DNA of 64,000 bases from Gemmiger formicilis (GTDB taxonomy: Bacteria; Bacillota; Clostridia; Oscillospirales; Ruminococcaceae), in the NCBI RefSeq assembly GCF_018784445.1, contig NZ_WQOH01000045.1, forward strand, positions 62,001 to 126,000, given 5' to 3'. Of the stretch, positions 20,452 to 28,646 are shown piece after piece. Both the position numbers and the translations under genes were made by a program. The notes below the pieces were generated by a model. It was not told where the DNA came from, made no database searches, and worked only from the letters and a program-made list of their open reading frames with translations. The first letter of the stretch is position 1. Each line of letters opens with the position of its first letter.

Positions 20452-21312
20452 TTAGCCCTTCACGGCACCGGCGGAGATACCGTCGATGAAAGCATCCTGC
20501 GCGCAGAAGAAAACGATCAGCTGCGGGATGATGGAGATGAGGGACAATGCCAGAATACGGTTCCAGTTGAAACCGCTGTCAGCGTCCATGGACAGCTTGA
20601 CGAAAATGGACATCGGGTATTTGCTGGGGGTCTGGACGTAAAGCAGGGGACCCATGTAGTCGTTGCAGCTCCACATGAACTGGAACAGACCGCAGGCTAC
20701 CAGAGAGGGGCTCAGCATCGGGGCAATGATCTTGTACAGGATCTTGACCGGGCCGCAGCCGTCGATGGCAGCCGCCTCGTCCAGATCGTGGGGGATGCTG
20801 CGCATGAACTGCACCAGCTGGTAGACGAAGTAGGTCTCAGTGGCGAACAGGGTCGGCACCCACAGGGGCAGGTAGAAGGGGCTGTTGATCCAGCCAAAGG
20901 AGTTGTACATCAGGTACTGGGGCACGTTCAGAACGACCTGCGGCAGGAACAGGGTGGAGATCATGATGCCGAACAGCATATCGCGGCCCTTGAACTTAAA
21001 GCGGCTGAAGCCGTAAGCGGCAATGACAGAGCTGATAACGGTGAAGATGACCTTGGGGATAACGAAGCTGTAGGTGTTGATGAAGGCGCGCCAGATGCTG
21101 ATGTCGCCGCCGTAGTTCTGGGTCACGGCGTCAATGTAGCCCTGCAGCGTGGGGTTGGCAGTCAGGAAGCCGATGCCGGAGAAGATCTCGGCGTTGGACT
21201 TGAAGGTGGCGCCCACCATCCAGACCAGCGGGTAGATCATGATAACGCCGACAAGGATCAGCACAAAGTACTGGAAGAAACGGCCGATTTTATGGGCGGT
21301 AGAAAGTTTCAT
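20452..21312 (-). CDS. Sugar ABC transporter permease (MalG/UgpE type)
   Basis: A 286-residue inner-membrane permease of a CUT1 carbohydrate importer. Six hydrophobic segments are evident, and the EAA loop DLDEAAAIDGCGPVKILYKI is near residue 190. The ATG at 21312 follows AAGGAGG closely; longer frames upstream lack a ribosome site. It comes 13 bases after its partner permease. No ATPase gene is present, so a shared MsmX-type ATPase encoded elsewhere is likely. Substrate is probably a pectic oligosaccharide, by context. Confidence 0.92.
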   Translation of the reverse strand: MKLSTAHKIGRFFQYFVLILVGVIMIYPLVWMVGATFKSNAEIFSGIGFLTANPTLQGYIDAVTQNYGGDISIWRAFINTYSFVIPKVIFTVISSVIAAYGFSRFKFKGRDMLFGIMISTLFLPQVVLNVPQYLMYNSFGWINSPFYLPLWVPTLFATETYFVYQLVQFMRSIPHDLDEAAAIDGCGPVKILYKIIAPMLSPSLVACGLFQFMWSCNDYMGPLLYVQTPSKYPMSIFVKLSMDADSGFNWNRILALSLISIIPQLIVFFCAQDAFIDGISAGAVKG

Positions 21313-21325
21313 TTTTCGTTCCTCC

Positions 21326-22234
21326 TTAATCAGCGTAGTAGACCCAGTGCTTCTGGCTGGTGAAAGCAATCACAGTCAGCAGAGCAACGGCGATGAACAT
21401 GACCCAGGCCAGCGCACACGCCATGCCCATCTCGTTGGACTTGAAGGCGTAGTTGTAAACCAGCAGGGAGACAAGCGTTGTAGCGTTACGCGGGCCGCCC
21501 TGGGTGATGATGTAGGGGCCGTTGAATTCCTGGAACGCCTGTGCGATCTGGGTGACGAGATTGTAGAAGATAACGGGGGTGATCATCGGAATGGTGATCG
21601 AGAAGAACTGGCGGGTCTTGGTAGCACCGTCAATGGTGGCGGCCTCGTACAGGTCGGCAGGCACGCCCTTCAAAGCGGCCAGGAACAGAACCATGGCGGA
21701 GCCGAACTGCCACACACGCAGCAGGCAGATGACGAACAGCGCCCAGGTCTTGTCAGCCAGCCAGTCGGGACCGGCAATGCCAAAGAAGCCGAGAATCGTG
21801 TTGACAACGCCGGTGTCCTTGAACAGGGCGCGCCACAGAACGGCGATGGCCACAGAGCCGCCCAGAATGGACGGAATGTAGTAAACGGTACGGAACAGGT
21901 TGACGAACTTGATCTTGAAGTTCAGGATGTAGGCGATGAACAGCGCGAACACCAGCTTGAGGGGCACGGTGATGAAGGCATATTTCACAGTGGTCAGCAA
22001 AACGGAAACGGTCTTGCGGCTGGTGAAAATCTCAACGTAGTTCATAACGCCGTACTGGCTGATGCCCTTGAAGAAGTTCAGGTCAGTAAAGCTGTATACC
22101 AGAGAGCTGGCAAACGGATAGGCTTTGAAAATCAGGAAGCCCAGAATCCACGGAATCAGGAAGAACAGGCCAGTGTTTTCGTCACACCAACGCTTAAACG
22201 GTGTGCGCTGGGTCGTTTTGGGTGCAGAGCTCAT
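21326..22234 (-). CDS. Sugar ABC transporter permease (MalF/UgpA type)
   Basis: A 302-residue membrane partner of the MalG-type permease. It begins with a short cytoplasmic tail, then FFLIPWILGFLIFKAYPFASSL-like first helix. The EAA loop DLYEAATIDGATKTRQFFSI is near residue 200. AAGGAGG precedes the ATG. It lies between the binding protein gene (121-base gap, possibly allowing more binding protein than permease) and the second permease. Confidence 0.92.
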   Translation of the reverse strand: MSSAPKTTQRTPFKRWCDENTGLFFLIPWILGFLIFKAYPFASSLVYSFTDLNFFKGISQYGVMNYVEIFTSRKTVSVLLTTVKYAFITVPLKLVFALFIAYILNFKIKFVNLFRTVYYIPSILGGSVAIAVLWRALFKDTGVVNTILGFFGIAGPDWLADKTWALFVICLLRVWQFGSAMVLFLAALKGVPADLYEAATIDGATKTRQFFSITIPMITPVIFYNLVTQIAQAFQEFNGPYIITQGGPRNATTLVSLLVYNYAFKSNEMGMACALAWVMFIAVALLTVIAFTSQKHWVYYAD

Positions 22235-22355
22235 CCAAAAACCTCCTTGTCACAAATTGCTGCATTGCGTTTTAACATGAATAACCGGCCCCGCCATGCG
22301 TGATAACGGGGCTGGGGCCGGCTAAACTTTACTTTTTAAAGGATTTCGATTGCTC

Positions 22356-23744
22356 TTAGGCGTTGGCGCTCAGCACACCGGAAACGCCGTCCAGCAGGAT
22401 CTCGGCAGCCTCCTCAGCGTCGTAGTCGCCGTAGCTGAAGCCGTCGAACACATCGGTGTAAACGCCGTCGGTGGTGTCCTTCAGCTTGCTGGACTCGAAG
22501 TACGGGTCAAGCGGCATATCGACGAAGGCCAGAACCTTGGTGTTGGCCTCGAGAACCAGAGGCTTCACAGCGTCAGCAGCCTGAGCGGCAGCCAGACCGG
22601 CGGTGGAGGCGGGAATGCCGCACTCGGAACCCATGATGGCAGCGCCCTCGCCGTTCCACAGGAAGTCGATCAGGGCAGCAGCCTCAACGGGATGCTGGCA
22701 GGAGGAGGTGATGGCCATGCCCATGGAGACCTTGGAGAAGCCGCCGTTGGCCTTGTCGCCGAACTTGATCTCCTCACCAACGGTGAAGCCGGAGTTGTCG
22801 GCCAGAGCAGACTGGTACTTGTTGGCGGAAGAATCCCACTCGAAGATGCCGGCGTACTTGCCGTCGATCCACTCCTGAGACTTATCGATAGAGTCGAAGC
22901 CAGCAGCGATCATGGTCGGACGGGTGGGGATAACGTGGTTGTCCTCGAGGGACTTGATGAAGTTCAGGCCATCAACGACCTCTTCCTCGCTGTACTGGCA
23001 CTCGTTGTTCTCGACCCAGGCCTTGCCGTACTTGGACTCGAGGTAGAAGGTCATCAGGATCATGCGGTCATACTGACCGATGGCCAGAGGATAGTAATCA
23101 TCGCCCAGCTTCTCCTGGAAGGCCTTGCCGGCGGCAATCAGATCATCATAGGAGGCGGGAACCTGCTCAATACCGGCCTGCTTGAAGGTGTTCATGTTCC
23201 AGTAGAAGATACGGCCGGTCATCGAGATGGGCACAGCCTGCAGGCTGTCAGCAACGGTGCAGGCGTTCTTGGCGGCATCGCTCCACTGGCTCAGGTCGAT
23301 GACATCGCTGTACTCGCGCAGGTCGACGAACTTCTCACCCGTGGGGCTGTACTGGTACAGCCAGTTCCAGTTGACCTGCATGACATCGGAACCCTGGTCA
23401 GCGGCCAGCGCGGTGGACTGCTTCTCTTCCCAGCCGGACCATGCGCCGTAGGTGGGGGAGACGGTGATGTTGGGGTACTTCTCGTGGAAAGCCTCCAGAG
23501 CCTTCTGGTAAGCCTCGTGGCGGGAGTCGCCGCCCCACCAGCTGATGGTCAGCTCGATAGGATCGGTGGTGTTGATCTCGTGGGCCTCGCTGGGGGCAGC
23601 CTCAGCGGTAGACTCGGCAGCGGTGCTTTCAGCAGTGGAAGCAGCCTCGCTGGTGGCGGCGGAGCTGCTGGCAGCGGTGCCGCAGCCAGCCAGCAGAGTG
23701 GCGGTCATAGCAGCGGCAACGCCAAGGGAAATTGCCTTCTTCAT
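22356..23744 (-). CDS. Sugar-binding lipoprotein of ABC importer (SBP family 1)
   Basis: A 462-residue extracellular solute-binding protein. Signal peptide with lipobox LAGC (C21), then a Ser/Ala/Thr/Glu-rich linker to about residue 58, then the family-1 fold starting ELTISWWGGDSRHEAYQKAL. Typical later segments are GSDVMQVNWNW and ASYDDLIAAGKAFQEK. The first gene of the importer operon. It lies next to the AraC regulator and pectin enzymes, which suggests pectic oligosaccharides as substrate; this is inference. Confidence 0.92.
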   Translation of the reverse strand: MKKAISLGVAAAMTATLLAGCGTAASSSAATSEAASTAESTAAESTAEAAPSEAHEINTTDPIELTISWWGGDSRHEAYQKALEAFHEKYPNITVSPTYGAWSGWEEKQSTALAADQGSDVMQVNWNWLYQYSPTGEKFVDLREYSDVIDLSQWSDAAKNACTVADSLQAVPISMTGRIFYWNMNTFKQAGIEQVPASYDDLIAAGKAFQEKLGDDYYPLAIGQYDRMILMTFYLESKYGKAWVENNECQYSEEEVVDGLNFIKSLEDNHVIPTRPTMIAAGFDSIDKSQEWIDGKYAGIFEWDSSANKYQSALADNSGFTVGEEIKFGDKANGGFSKVSMGMAITSSCQHPVEAAALIDFLWNGEGAAIMGSECGIPASTAGLAAAQAADAVKPLVLEANTKVLAFVDMPLDPYFESSKLKDTTDGVYTDVFDGFSYGDYDAEEAAEILLDGVSGVLSANA

Positions 23745-24154
23745 TGTTTTGTCCTCCTAAAAATGCTGTGCGATTTATTTTTGCAGATTGTCGTGTGTGG
23801 GTGTAAGCACCACAACATCTGCCATTCGCTTGTCTATATGATAGCAAAACGCACCAACAAAAAAAACAGTCAATTTAGTGCGTTCCACCTCAAAAGCGAA
23901 CAATTCTTGCTTTGTTGCTTGTAACCGATTTGACACCACCGTCAAAACTTACGAATACGAGCACCTGCATTTGTGCAGTTTAACAAAGGCGACGGAAACC
24001 CGGACGGGGATATCCAGGGCAAAGCGCACCGATATTTACCCACTAAAATGCGTTACCAGGGGCAAAATATGCAAGATTGATGCAAAAAACGTGCTATTTC
24101 GCAAATATTATTGCATTCATCTATGCACGGTGCAAAATAAGTGCGGCCGAGAGC
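23745..24154. other. Non-coding gap between importer and tdk
   Basis: About 400 bases, AT-rich near 23825-23880. On the minus strand a TATCAT -10-like hexamer lies near 23845 but no good -35 is at the right distance. I find no gene, repeat or conserved RNA; the importer promoter must be in this stretch. Confidence 0.5.
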
Positions 24155-24190
24155 AAAAAAGGCCCCGCCGGGAGAAATCCCGGTGGGGCC
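24155..24190 (-). terminator. Intrinsic terminator of tdk
   Basis: GGCCCCRCCGGGA-type stem around AAATC, with a T run on the minus strand (AAAAAA at 24155-24160). It starts 15 bases after the tdk stop. Confidence 0.85.
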
Positions 24191-24204
24191 TGCACAAATT
24201 ATGT

Positions 24205-24813
24205 TCACTTCTTCGGGTGGCGTGCTAAAAATGCACGGTATTCGCGGTACCAGCATTGGGGGCACAGGCTTTGGTACTCCACATCGTCCACTGTATCAAT
24301 CGCGACCTGGGCACCCTCAAAGACATATTCGCCGTTGACCTTGCGCCCGTTGCAGATGGCCTTGCGGCCGCAGGCGCAGATGGTTTTCAGTTCCTCGATC
24401 GTATGGGCAAGCTCCAGCAGCCGCGTCGAGCCGGGGAACCCCCGCATCATAAAGTCGGCACGCAGGCCGTAACAGATGACCGGAATGCCAAGATCGACCG
24501 TGACCAGGAACAGCTGGTCGGCCTGCTGGGGGGTAAAAAACTGGCTCTCGTCGCAGAGAACACAGGCAATCTTGCCATTGGCGGCCTCGTCGGCGCGCAC
24601 CAGCTCCACCACGTCCATGTCGGGTGTGACGAGCTTGTCAACTTTGCAGGAAATACCCAGGCGGGAAAGGATGGAATCCTGCCCCTTGGTGTCGATGGCG
24701 GGCTTTAAAATCAGCACGCGCATCCCGCGTTCTTTATAATTGTAGGCGACCTGCATCAGCGCAGTGGTCTTGCCGCTGTTCATAGCGCCATATCGAAAAT
24801 ACAATTTTGCCAT
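24205..24813 (-). CDS. tdk: Thymidine kinase
   Basis: A 202-residue type II thymidine kinase that phosphorylates thymidine in the salvage pathway. P-loop GAMNSGKT at residues 9-16, catalytic segment CDESQFF (Glu near residue 89), lasso/substrate region YGLRADF, and zinc-binding cysteines in CACGRKA and SLCPQCWY. Length is typical. It is downstream of rex with an 86-bp repeat unit between them and ends at its own terminator. Confidence 0.95.
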   Translation of the reverse strand: MAKLYFRYGAMNSGKTTALMQVAYNYKERGMRVLILKPAIDTKGQDSILSRLGISCKVDKLVTPDMDVVELVRADEAANGKIACVLCDESQFFTPQQADQLFLVTVDLGIPVICYGLRADFMMRGFPGSTRLLELAHTIEELKTICACGRKAICNGRKVNGEYVFEGAQVAIDTVDDVEYQSLCPQCWYREYRAFLARHPKK

Positions 24814-24842
24814 GGTGGCTCCTTATCGGTTTATTGATAACC

Positions 24843-24928
24843 GTAGGGGCCGGGCATGCCCGGCCCTCAACCTTCCCGCAATCGCGCGTCAACCAGTAGG
24901 CTGAGGGCCGCACATGTGCGGCCCCTAC
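24843..24928. repeat. GTAG-bounded inverted unit, 86 bp (A5)
   Basis: GTAGGGG to CCCCTAC with GGCATGCC and CACATGTG cores, in the reverse order to the 5389 unit. Lies between tdk and rex. Confidence 0.85.
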
Positions 24929-24951
24929 AAGGCGGTCTTTTTATAGAGATA

Positions 24952-25593
24952 TCACTTTTCCTGATTTCTCAGCCTGTACCCCAGGCTCATCAGGCTGTCG
25001 CCCAGATGGACATTCTCCACCGTGACATCTGGGTACTCGACCGACAGATCGTAGTGGCTGAAATTCCAGAAACCCTTGATGCCCTGGCCCACCAGCTCAC
25101 CCGCCAGGTCCATAGCGCTCTGGCGCGGCACGCAGAGCACGGCCACCTCGGGATGGTGCTCGGTGCAGAAGGCCTCCAGCTCACTCAGCGGAAGAATGGG
25201 CACGCCGCACATTTCCTTGCCGATCAAGTCGGGGTTCACATCAAACACGCCCAGCAGCTTGTAGCCGTTGGCGTCGCGGCTGATGAAGCTGGATACTGCA
25301 GAACCCAAACGACCGGCACCGACCAAAATCGTGGGCAGTTTTTCGCCATCGCCGAACAGCAGCTTGCCAATCTCGGCACGCAGCACATCCACCTTGTAGC
25401 CGATGCCCTGCTGGCCGAACCCACCAAAGCAGTTGAAATCCTGGCGCACCTGGCTGGCGGTGGTGCCCATCATGTGGGCCAGCTCGCTGGAAGAAATTTT
25501 ATCCTTGCCGTCGGCGGAAAGGTTGGTCAGATAACGATAATATTTCGGCAGTCGCTTGATGACCGGGAGCGACACCTTATTTTGAACAGCCAT
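24952..25593 (-). CDS. rex: Redox-sensing transcriptional repressor Rex
   Basis: A 213-residue repressor that senses the NADH/NAD+ ratio and controls fermentation genes. N-terminal winged helix (about residues 15-75, with LAHMMGTTASQVRQDFNCFG) and a Rossmann domain with VGAGRLGSAV (residues 91-100). The C-terminal helix ends LGYRLRNQEK. The ATG at 25593 is chosen over an upstream GTG because GAGGG precedes it. It has a consensus promoter. I see no clear Rex operator at its own promoter. Confidence 0.95.
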   Translation of the reverse strand: MAVQNKVSLPVIKRLPKYYRYLTNLSADGKDKISSSELAHMMGTTASQVRQDFNCFGGFGQQGIGYKVDVLRAEIGKLLFGDGEKLPTILVGAGRLGSAVSSFISRDANGYKLLGVFDVNPDLIGKEMCGVPILPLSELEAFCTEHHPEVAVLCVPRQSAMDLAGELVGQGIKGFWNFSHYDLSVEYPDVTVENVHLGDSLMSLGYRLRNQEK

Positions 25594-25631
25594 GATCGTA
25601 TCCCTCACATTGCAATACTTGTTTATAGCTT

Positions 25632-25660
25632 ATTATAAAATGAAGCACGGCGGTTGTCAA
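25632..25660 (-). promoter_or_regulatory. Promoter of rex
   Basis: On the minus strand TTGACA (25655-25660), a 17-base spacer and TATAAT (25632-25637): a perfect consensus promoter 39 bases before the start codon. Confidence 0.8.
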
Positions 25661-25839
25661 TTTTTTGTCTAAGTTTTTTAGCTGATTTCTCAAATTATTA
25701 TACGGTTGTACAAAAATAGAACGGGAAATTCTGGCGGTATAGACAAAACAAAACGACACCCCTGGCCCAAACCGCGCATATTTTGCAGGGCCGCAGGACA
25801 GACTGTTTTTGTGTATAGTTTGCGCAGAAAAGGAGAGCA

Positions 25840-26550
25840 ATGATGGAAACGAAGGATAAAAAGGTCGGCACCAAGCACAACCCCACCGAAAGCGCCGCCC
25901 TGAAGCGGCTGGAGCATGATTTGATAAAGGAAGACGGCATTGTGCCTGCCACCAAGGGCCGCCACGCCATCCACTGCCTGACGGTCATCGGCACGATTGA
26001 GGGCCATACGCTGGCGTCCGACGCGCAAAAGACGACAAAATATGAGCACGTCATCCCCCAGCTGGTGGACATTGAGGAGGATCCCGAGATAGAAGGACTG
26101 CTGGTGATTCTGAATACGGTGGGCGGTGATGTGGAAGCCGGGCTGGCGCTGGCGGAACTGATTGCGGGCGTCAGCAAGCCCAGCGCCACGCTGGTGCTGG
26201 GCGGCGGGCATTCTATTGGCATCCCGCTGGCGGTGGCGGCGCGGCACAGCTTTATTGTGCCCACGGCCACCATGACGGTGCACCCGGTGCGCCACTCTGG
26301 CATGGTGCTGGGCGTGCCCCAGACCCTGCGCTATTTTGAACAGATGCAGGAGCGCATAGTCAGCTTTGTGACCGGGCACTCCAAAATCACGGCCCGGCGG
26401 TTCACCCAGCTGATGCACAATACCGGCGAGCTTGTCATGGACATGGGCACCGTATTGGACGGCACCCAGGCTGTGGAGGAAGGGCTGATCGACGAGTTGG
26501 GCGGCCTGGCGGACGCATTGGGGTATTTATATAAGGAAATAGAAAAGTGA
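25840..26550 (+). CDS. ClpP-like serine protease, TepA family
   Basis: A 236-residue member of the ClpP/crotonase-fold peptidases, closest to TepA (translocation-enhancing protein). The nucleophile is the Ser of GGHSIGIP (S125) and the His of TVHPVRHSG (H148) follows; the N-terminus lacks a signal peptide, so it acts in the cytosol. It is longer than ClpP (about 195) and has a Lys-rich N-terminal extension. The start has AAAGGAG immediately upstream. Divergent from rex with a 246-base gap. A peptide substrate is not known. Confidence 0.85.
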   Translation: MMETKDKKVGTKHNPTESAALKRLEHDLIKEDGIVPATKGRHAIHCLTVIGTIEGHTLASDAQKTTKYEHVIPQLVDIEEDPEIEGLLVILNTVGGDVEAGLALAELIAGVSKPSATLVLGGGHSIGIPLAVAARHSFIVPTATMTVHPVRHSGMVLGVPQTLRYFEQMQERIVSFVTGHSKITARRFTQLMHNTGELVMDMGTVLDGTQAVEEGLIDELGGLADALGYLYKEIEK

Positions 26551-26560
26551 AGGCGGAATC

Positions 26561-26639
26561 GTAGGGGCGCATTCTATATGCGCCCGGGGAGCTTGCGGCA
26601 AGATAAACGTCCACGGGCGGATATGGAATCCGCCCCTAC
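26561..26639. repeat. GTAG-bounded inverted unit, 79 bp (A6)
   Basis: GTAGGGGCGC to GCCCCTAC, with ATTCTATAT-type and GGATATGGAATCC cores. Shorter middle than the 86-bp units. Confidence 0.75.
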
Positions 26640-26661
26640 ATAATTTTGTTGCGGCAGCCTA

Positions 26662-26694
26662 TTGCAATCTACAATATTATATGCTATATAATAT
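26662..26694 (+). promoter_or_regulatory. Promoter with palindromic operator for the PadR-HAAS operon
   Basis: TTGCAA (26662-26667) and TATAAT (26687-26692). The -10 lies inside a perfect palindrome, ATATTATAT-GCT-ATATAATAT (26674-26694), a likely binding site for the PadR protein encoded next. Confidence 0.55.
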
Positions 26695-26733
26695 ATAACC
26701 CTATACACCATACACCCGGAAAGGGGGCACCCT

Positions 26734-27054
26734 ATGGCCATCAACACCACGGCGGGGCTGCTGGATGCCATTGTGCTGGCTGTCGTCGGGCGGGAGGAAA
26801 CGGGCACCTACGGCTATAAGATCACGCAGGAGGTCCGCACGGTGCTGGACCTGTCGGAATCCACGCTGTACCCGGTGCTGCGCCGCCTGCAAAAGGACGG
26901 CTGCCTGACCGTCCATGACGAAGCCTTCAATGGCCGCAACCGCCGCTACTATCAAATCACGCCCGCAGGCCGCGCCCGGCTGGCAGAATTTACCGCCGAG
27001 TGGGAAGCCTACACCACAAAAATCAACAAGCTCTTTAAGGGGGAGCCGCAATGA
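26734..27054 (+). CDS. PadR-family transcriptional regulator
   Basis: A 106-residue winged-helix repressor. The PadR pattern is clear: GTYGYKITQEV (residues 24-34), LSESTLYPVLRRLQKDG and RRYYQITPAGRARL, followed by a C-terminal dimerisation helix. The start follows GAAAGGGGG. Its stop overlaps the next start (ATGA). Pairing of PadR with a HAAS-domain membrane protein is a standard arrangement in Firmicutes and suggests envelope-signal control. Confidence 0.93.
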   Translation: MAINTTAGLLDAIVLAVVGREETGTYGYKITQEVRTVLDLSESTLYPVLRRLQKDGCLTVHDEAFNGRNRRYYQITPAGRARLAEFTAEWEAYTTKINKLFKGEPQ

Positions 27055-28256
27055 AAAAATACGAGTACTTATCCGAACTGGAAAAGCGGCTGTCTGCCCT
27101 GCCTGCTGATGCGCGCCGCGACGCACTGAATTATTATGAGGAATACTTCGACGCCGCAGGCCCCGACAACGAGGACGCCACCGCCGCCGAGCTGGGCGAC
27201 CCTGCCGAGGCCGCCCGCAAGATCCTGGAAGGGGAGGGCCTGACGCCGGATGCCGACCCTGCCGTACCCGAGAGCGCATGCGGCGGTGCTGTGCCACCCG
27301 CCGCCCCGGAGCCGCCCGCCGCCGACCCACAGCCCGCCCAGCCTCAAAAGCACGGTCCCGGGGCAAAAACCATGTGGCTGATTTTCGCCGTTTTCATTGT
27401 TGCGGCGCTGATCATTCAGCTGGGCGTCCTTGTGCTGAGTTTTGCAAAGCCCGGCGGCGGCACAGCGTCGATGGTTGTTGAGCAGGCGGAGGAAGAAACT
27501 GCTGCATCCGGTCTTGTCCGCACCGAGGACTTTTACAACGGGACCGCCGCCACCGAGTACGCGGACAGCGGCAGCCCATTGGAGAAGATGGATTTCACCA
27601 CCGGTCTGGCCGACGCCAAAAATATAACCTTCGACATCGACTACGGCGCGGTCACAGTCGTTGTGGACAGTGGTGCGGCGGAGCCGACCCTTTCCTGCAC
27701 GAACCTGCGTCAGGACTGGTTCACCTTTACCAACACGGGCGACAACACAAGCCCGGTGCGTGTCAGCTACAAGGTGCCCGCCAACTACAACCTCGGCAAA
27801 GAGCTGGGGCCCGAGCCTGAGTTTGTCCTGTCCGTGCCGGATGCGAATACCTTCCATTTTAAAAGGCTCTCCATCACTGCCGCTATGGGCGATGCAGAAT
27901 TTGACAACAGCAATACCATCGCCGCCGACAGCATCGACTTAGACCTGGCGATGGGCTGCTTTACCGGTAGCACCGTGCAGGCAGAGCAGTTTACGGCGAA
28001 TATCTCAATGGGCGATTTTGATTTGGGGCTGCTGGCGGGCGTTGAAACCGCTAAAGTCGAAGCTGCCATGGGCGATATTGGCCTGACGGTGGACGGCAGG
28101 CCCGACGATTACGCGCTTGACCTGCAAACGTCCATGGGGAATGTGATGTTCAACGGCAGGACGATGAGCAGCACCTACACCCAAACAGCCGCCGCGCCCC
28201 GCAGCGTGACCCTTACCGCGCCGATGGGCGATGTAGTGCTGACGACGACGCAGTAA
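27051..28256 (+). CDS. HAAS-domain membrane protein with DUF4097 beta-helical domain
   Basis: A 401-residue protein. Residues 1-65 form the HAAS/DUF1700 helical domain (LEKRLSALPADARRDALNYY then AAELGDPAEAARKIL). A Pro/Ala-rich linker follows, then one membrane helix at about 107-130 and an extracytoplasmic DUF4097 region with repeated MGD motifs (AAMGDAEF, SMGDFDLG, AAMGDIGL, APMGDVVL). Probably an envelope sensor or modulator regulated with the preceding PadR gene. Biochemical role unknown. Confidence 0.85.
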   Translation: MKKYEYLSELEKRLSALPADARRDALNYYEEYFDAAGPDNEDATAAELGDPAEAARKILEGEGLTPDADPAVPESACGGAVPPAAPEPPAADPQPAQPQKHGPGAKTMWLIFAVFIVAALIIQLGVLVLSFAKPGGGTASMVVEQAEEETAASGLVRTEDFYNGTAATEYADSGSPLEKMDFTTGLADAKNITFDIDYGAVTVVVDSGAAEPTLSCTNLRQDWFTFTNTGDNTSPVRVSYKVPANYNLGKELGPEPEFVLSVPDANTFHFKRLSITAAMGDAEFDNSNTIAADSIDLDLAMGCFTGSTVQAEQFTANISMGDFDLGLLAGVETAKVEAAMGDIGLTVDGRPDDYALDLQTSMGNVMFNGRTMSSTYTQTAAAPRSVTLTAPMGDVVLTTTQ

Positions 28257-28281
28257 TCCCGCCCGCGTATAGCAAACGGCC

Positions 28282-28417
28282 AGAGCCCCTCCGGTCATCG
28301 CTGACGCTCGACCACCTCCCCGCAAAGCGAGGAGACTTTCACTCGGGCTTCGCCCGCGCAAAAAGGCTCCTCACGAAGTGGGGAACTGGCCGCGCGCAGC
28401 AAGGCCTGAGGGGCTCT
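28282..28417. repeat. Intergenic repeat with 10-bp inverted ends (family C)
   Basis: Bounded by AGAGCCCCTC and GAGGGGCTCT, a perfect 10-bp terminal inverted repeat, 136 bp overall. Internal GACGCTCGACCACCTCCCC and GGCTCCTCAC blocks. Only one copy in the window; no coding capacity. Confidence 0.65.
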
Positions 28418-28566
28418 TCTACCTCGCCATAGTTGCCGCCCTTATAGGGGGCCAATCCTCGCATCGGCCCGCCCGGCCACCCCAAAGTCATACTACCCGC
28501 TCAAACCATTGTTCAAAATCCACAACTTTCCTTTTCGCGGTGCAAGAAAGATTTTCGCCGAATCCT

Positions 28567-28595
28567 TTGTATTTTGTCCGCGGTTGTGGTACAAT
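28567..28595 (+). promoter_or_regulatory. Promoter of guaB
   Basis: TTGTAT (28567-28572), 17 bases, then TACAAT (28590-28595). The leader is only about 45 bases. Confidence 0.5.
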
Positions 28596-28646
28596 CTTTC
28601 TAATAAGTAAAAACCGTCGAAAAAAGGAAAGTCAGGAGAGTGTATT

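Noticed and set aside
23760-23830. Possible catabolite-repression (cre) site upstream of the sugar-binding protein, from GTGTAAGCACCACA.
   Set aside because: Only half of the palindromic consensus is present.
25609-25839. Search for a Rex operator (TTGTGAA/TTCACAA or TTGTTAA/TTAACAA type) in the rex-tepA gap.
   Set aside because: Only the consensus promoter is seen; no palindrome close enough to a Rex site could be found.
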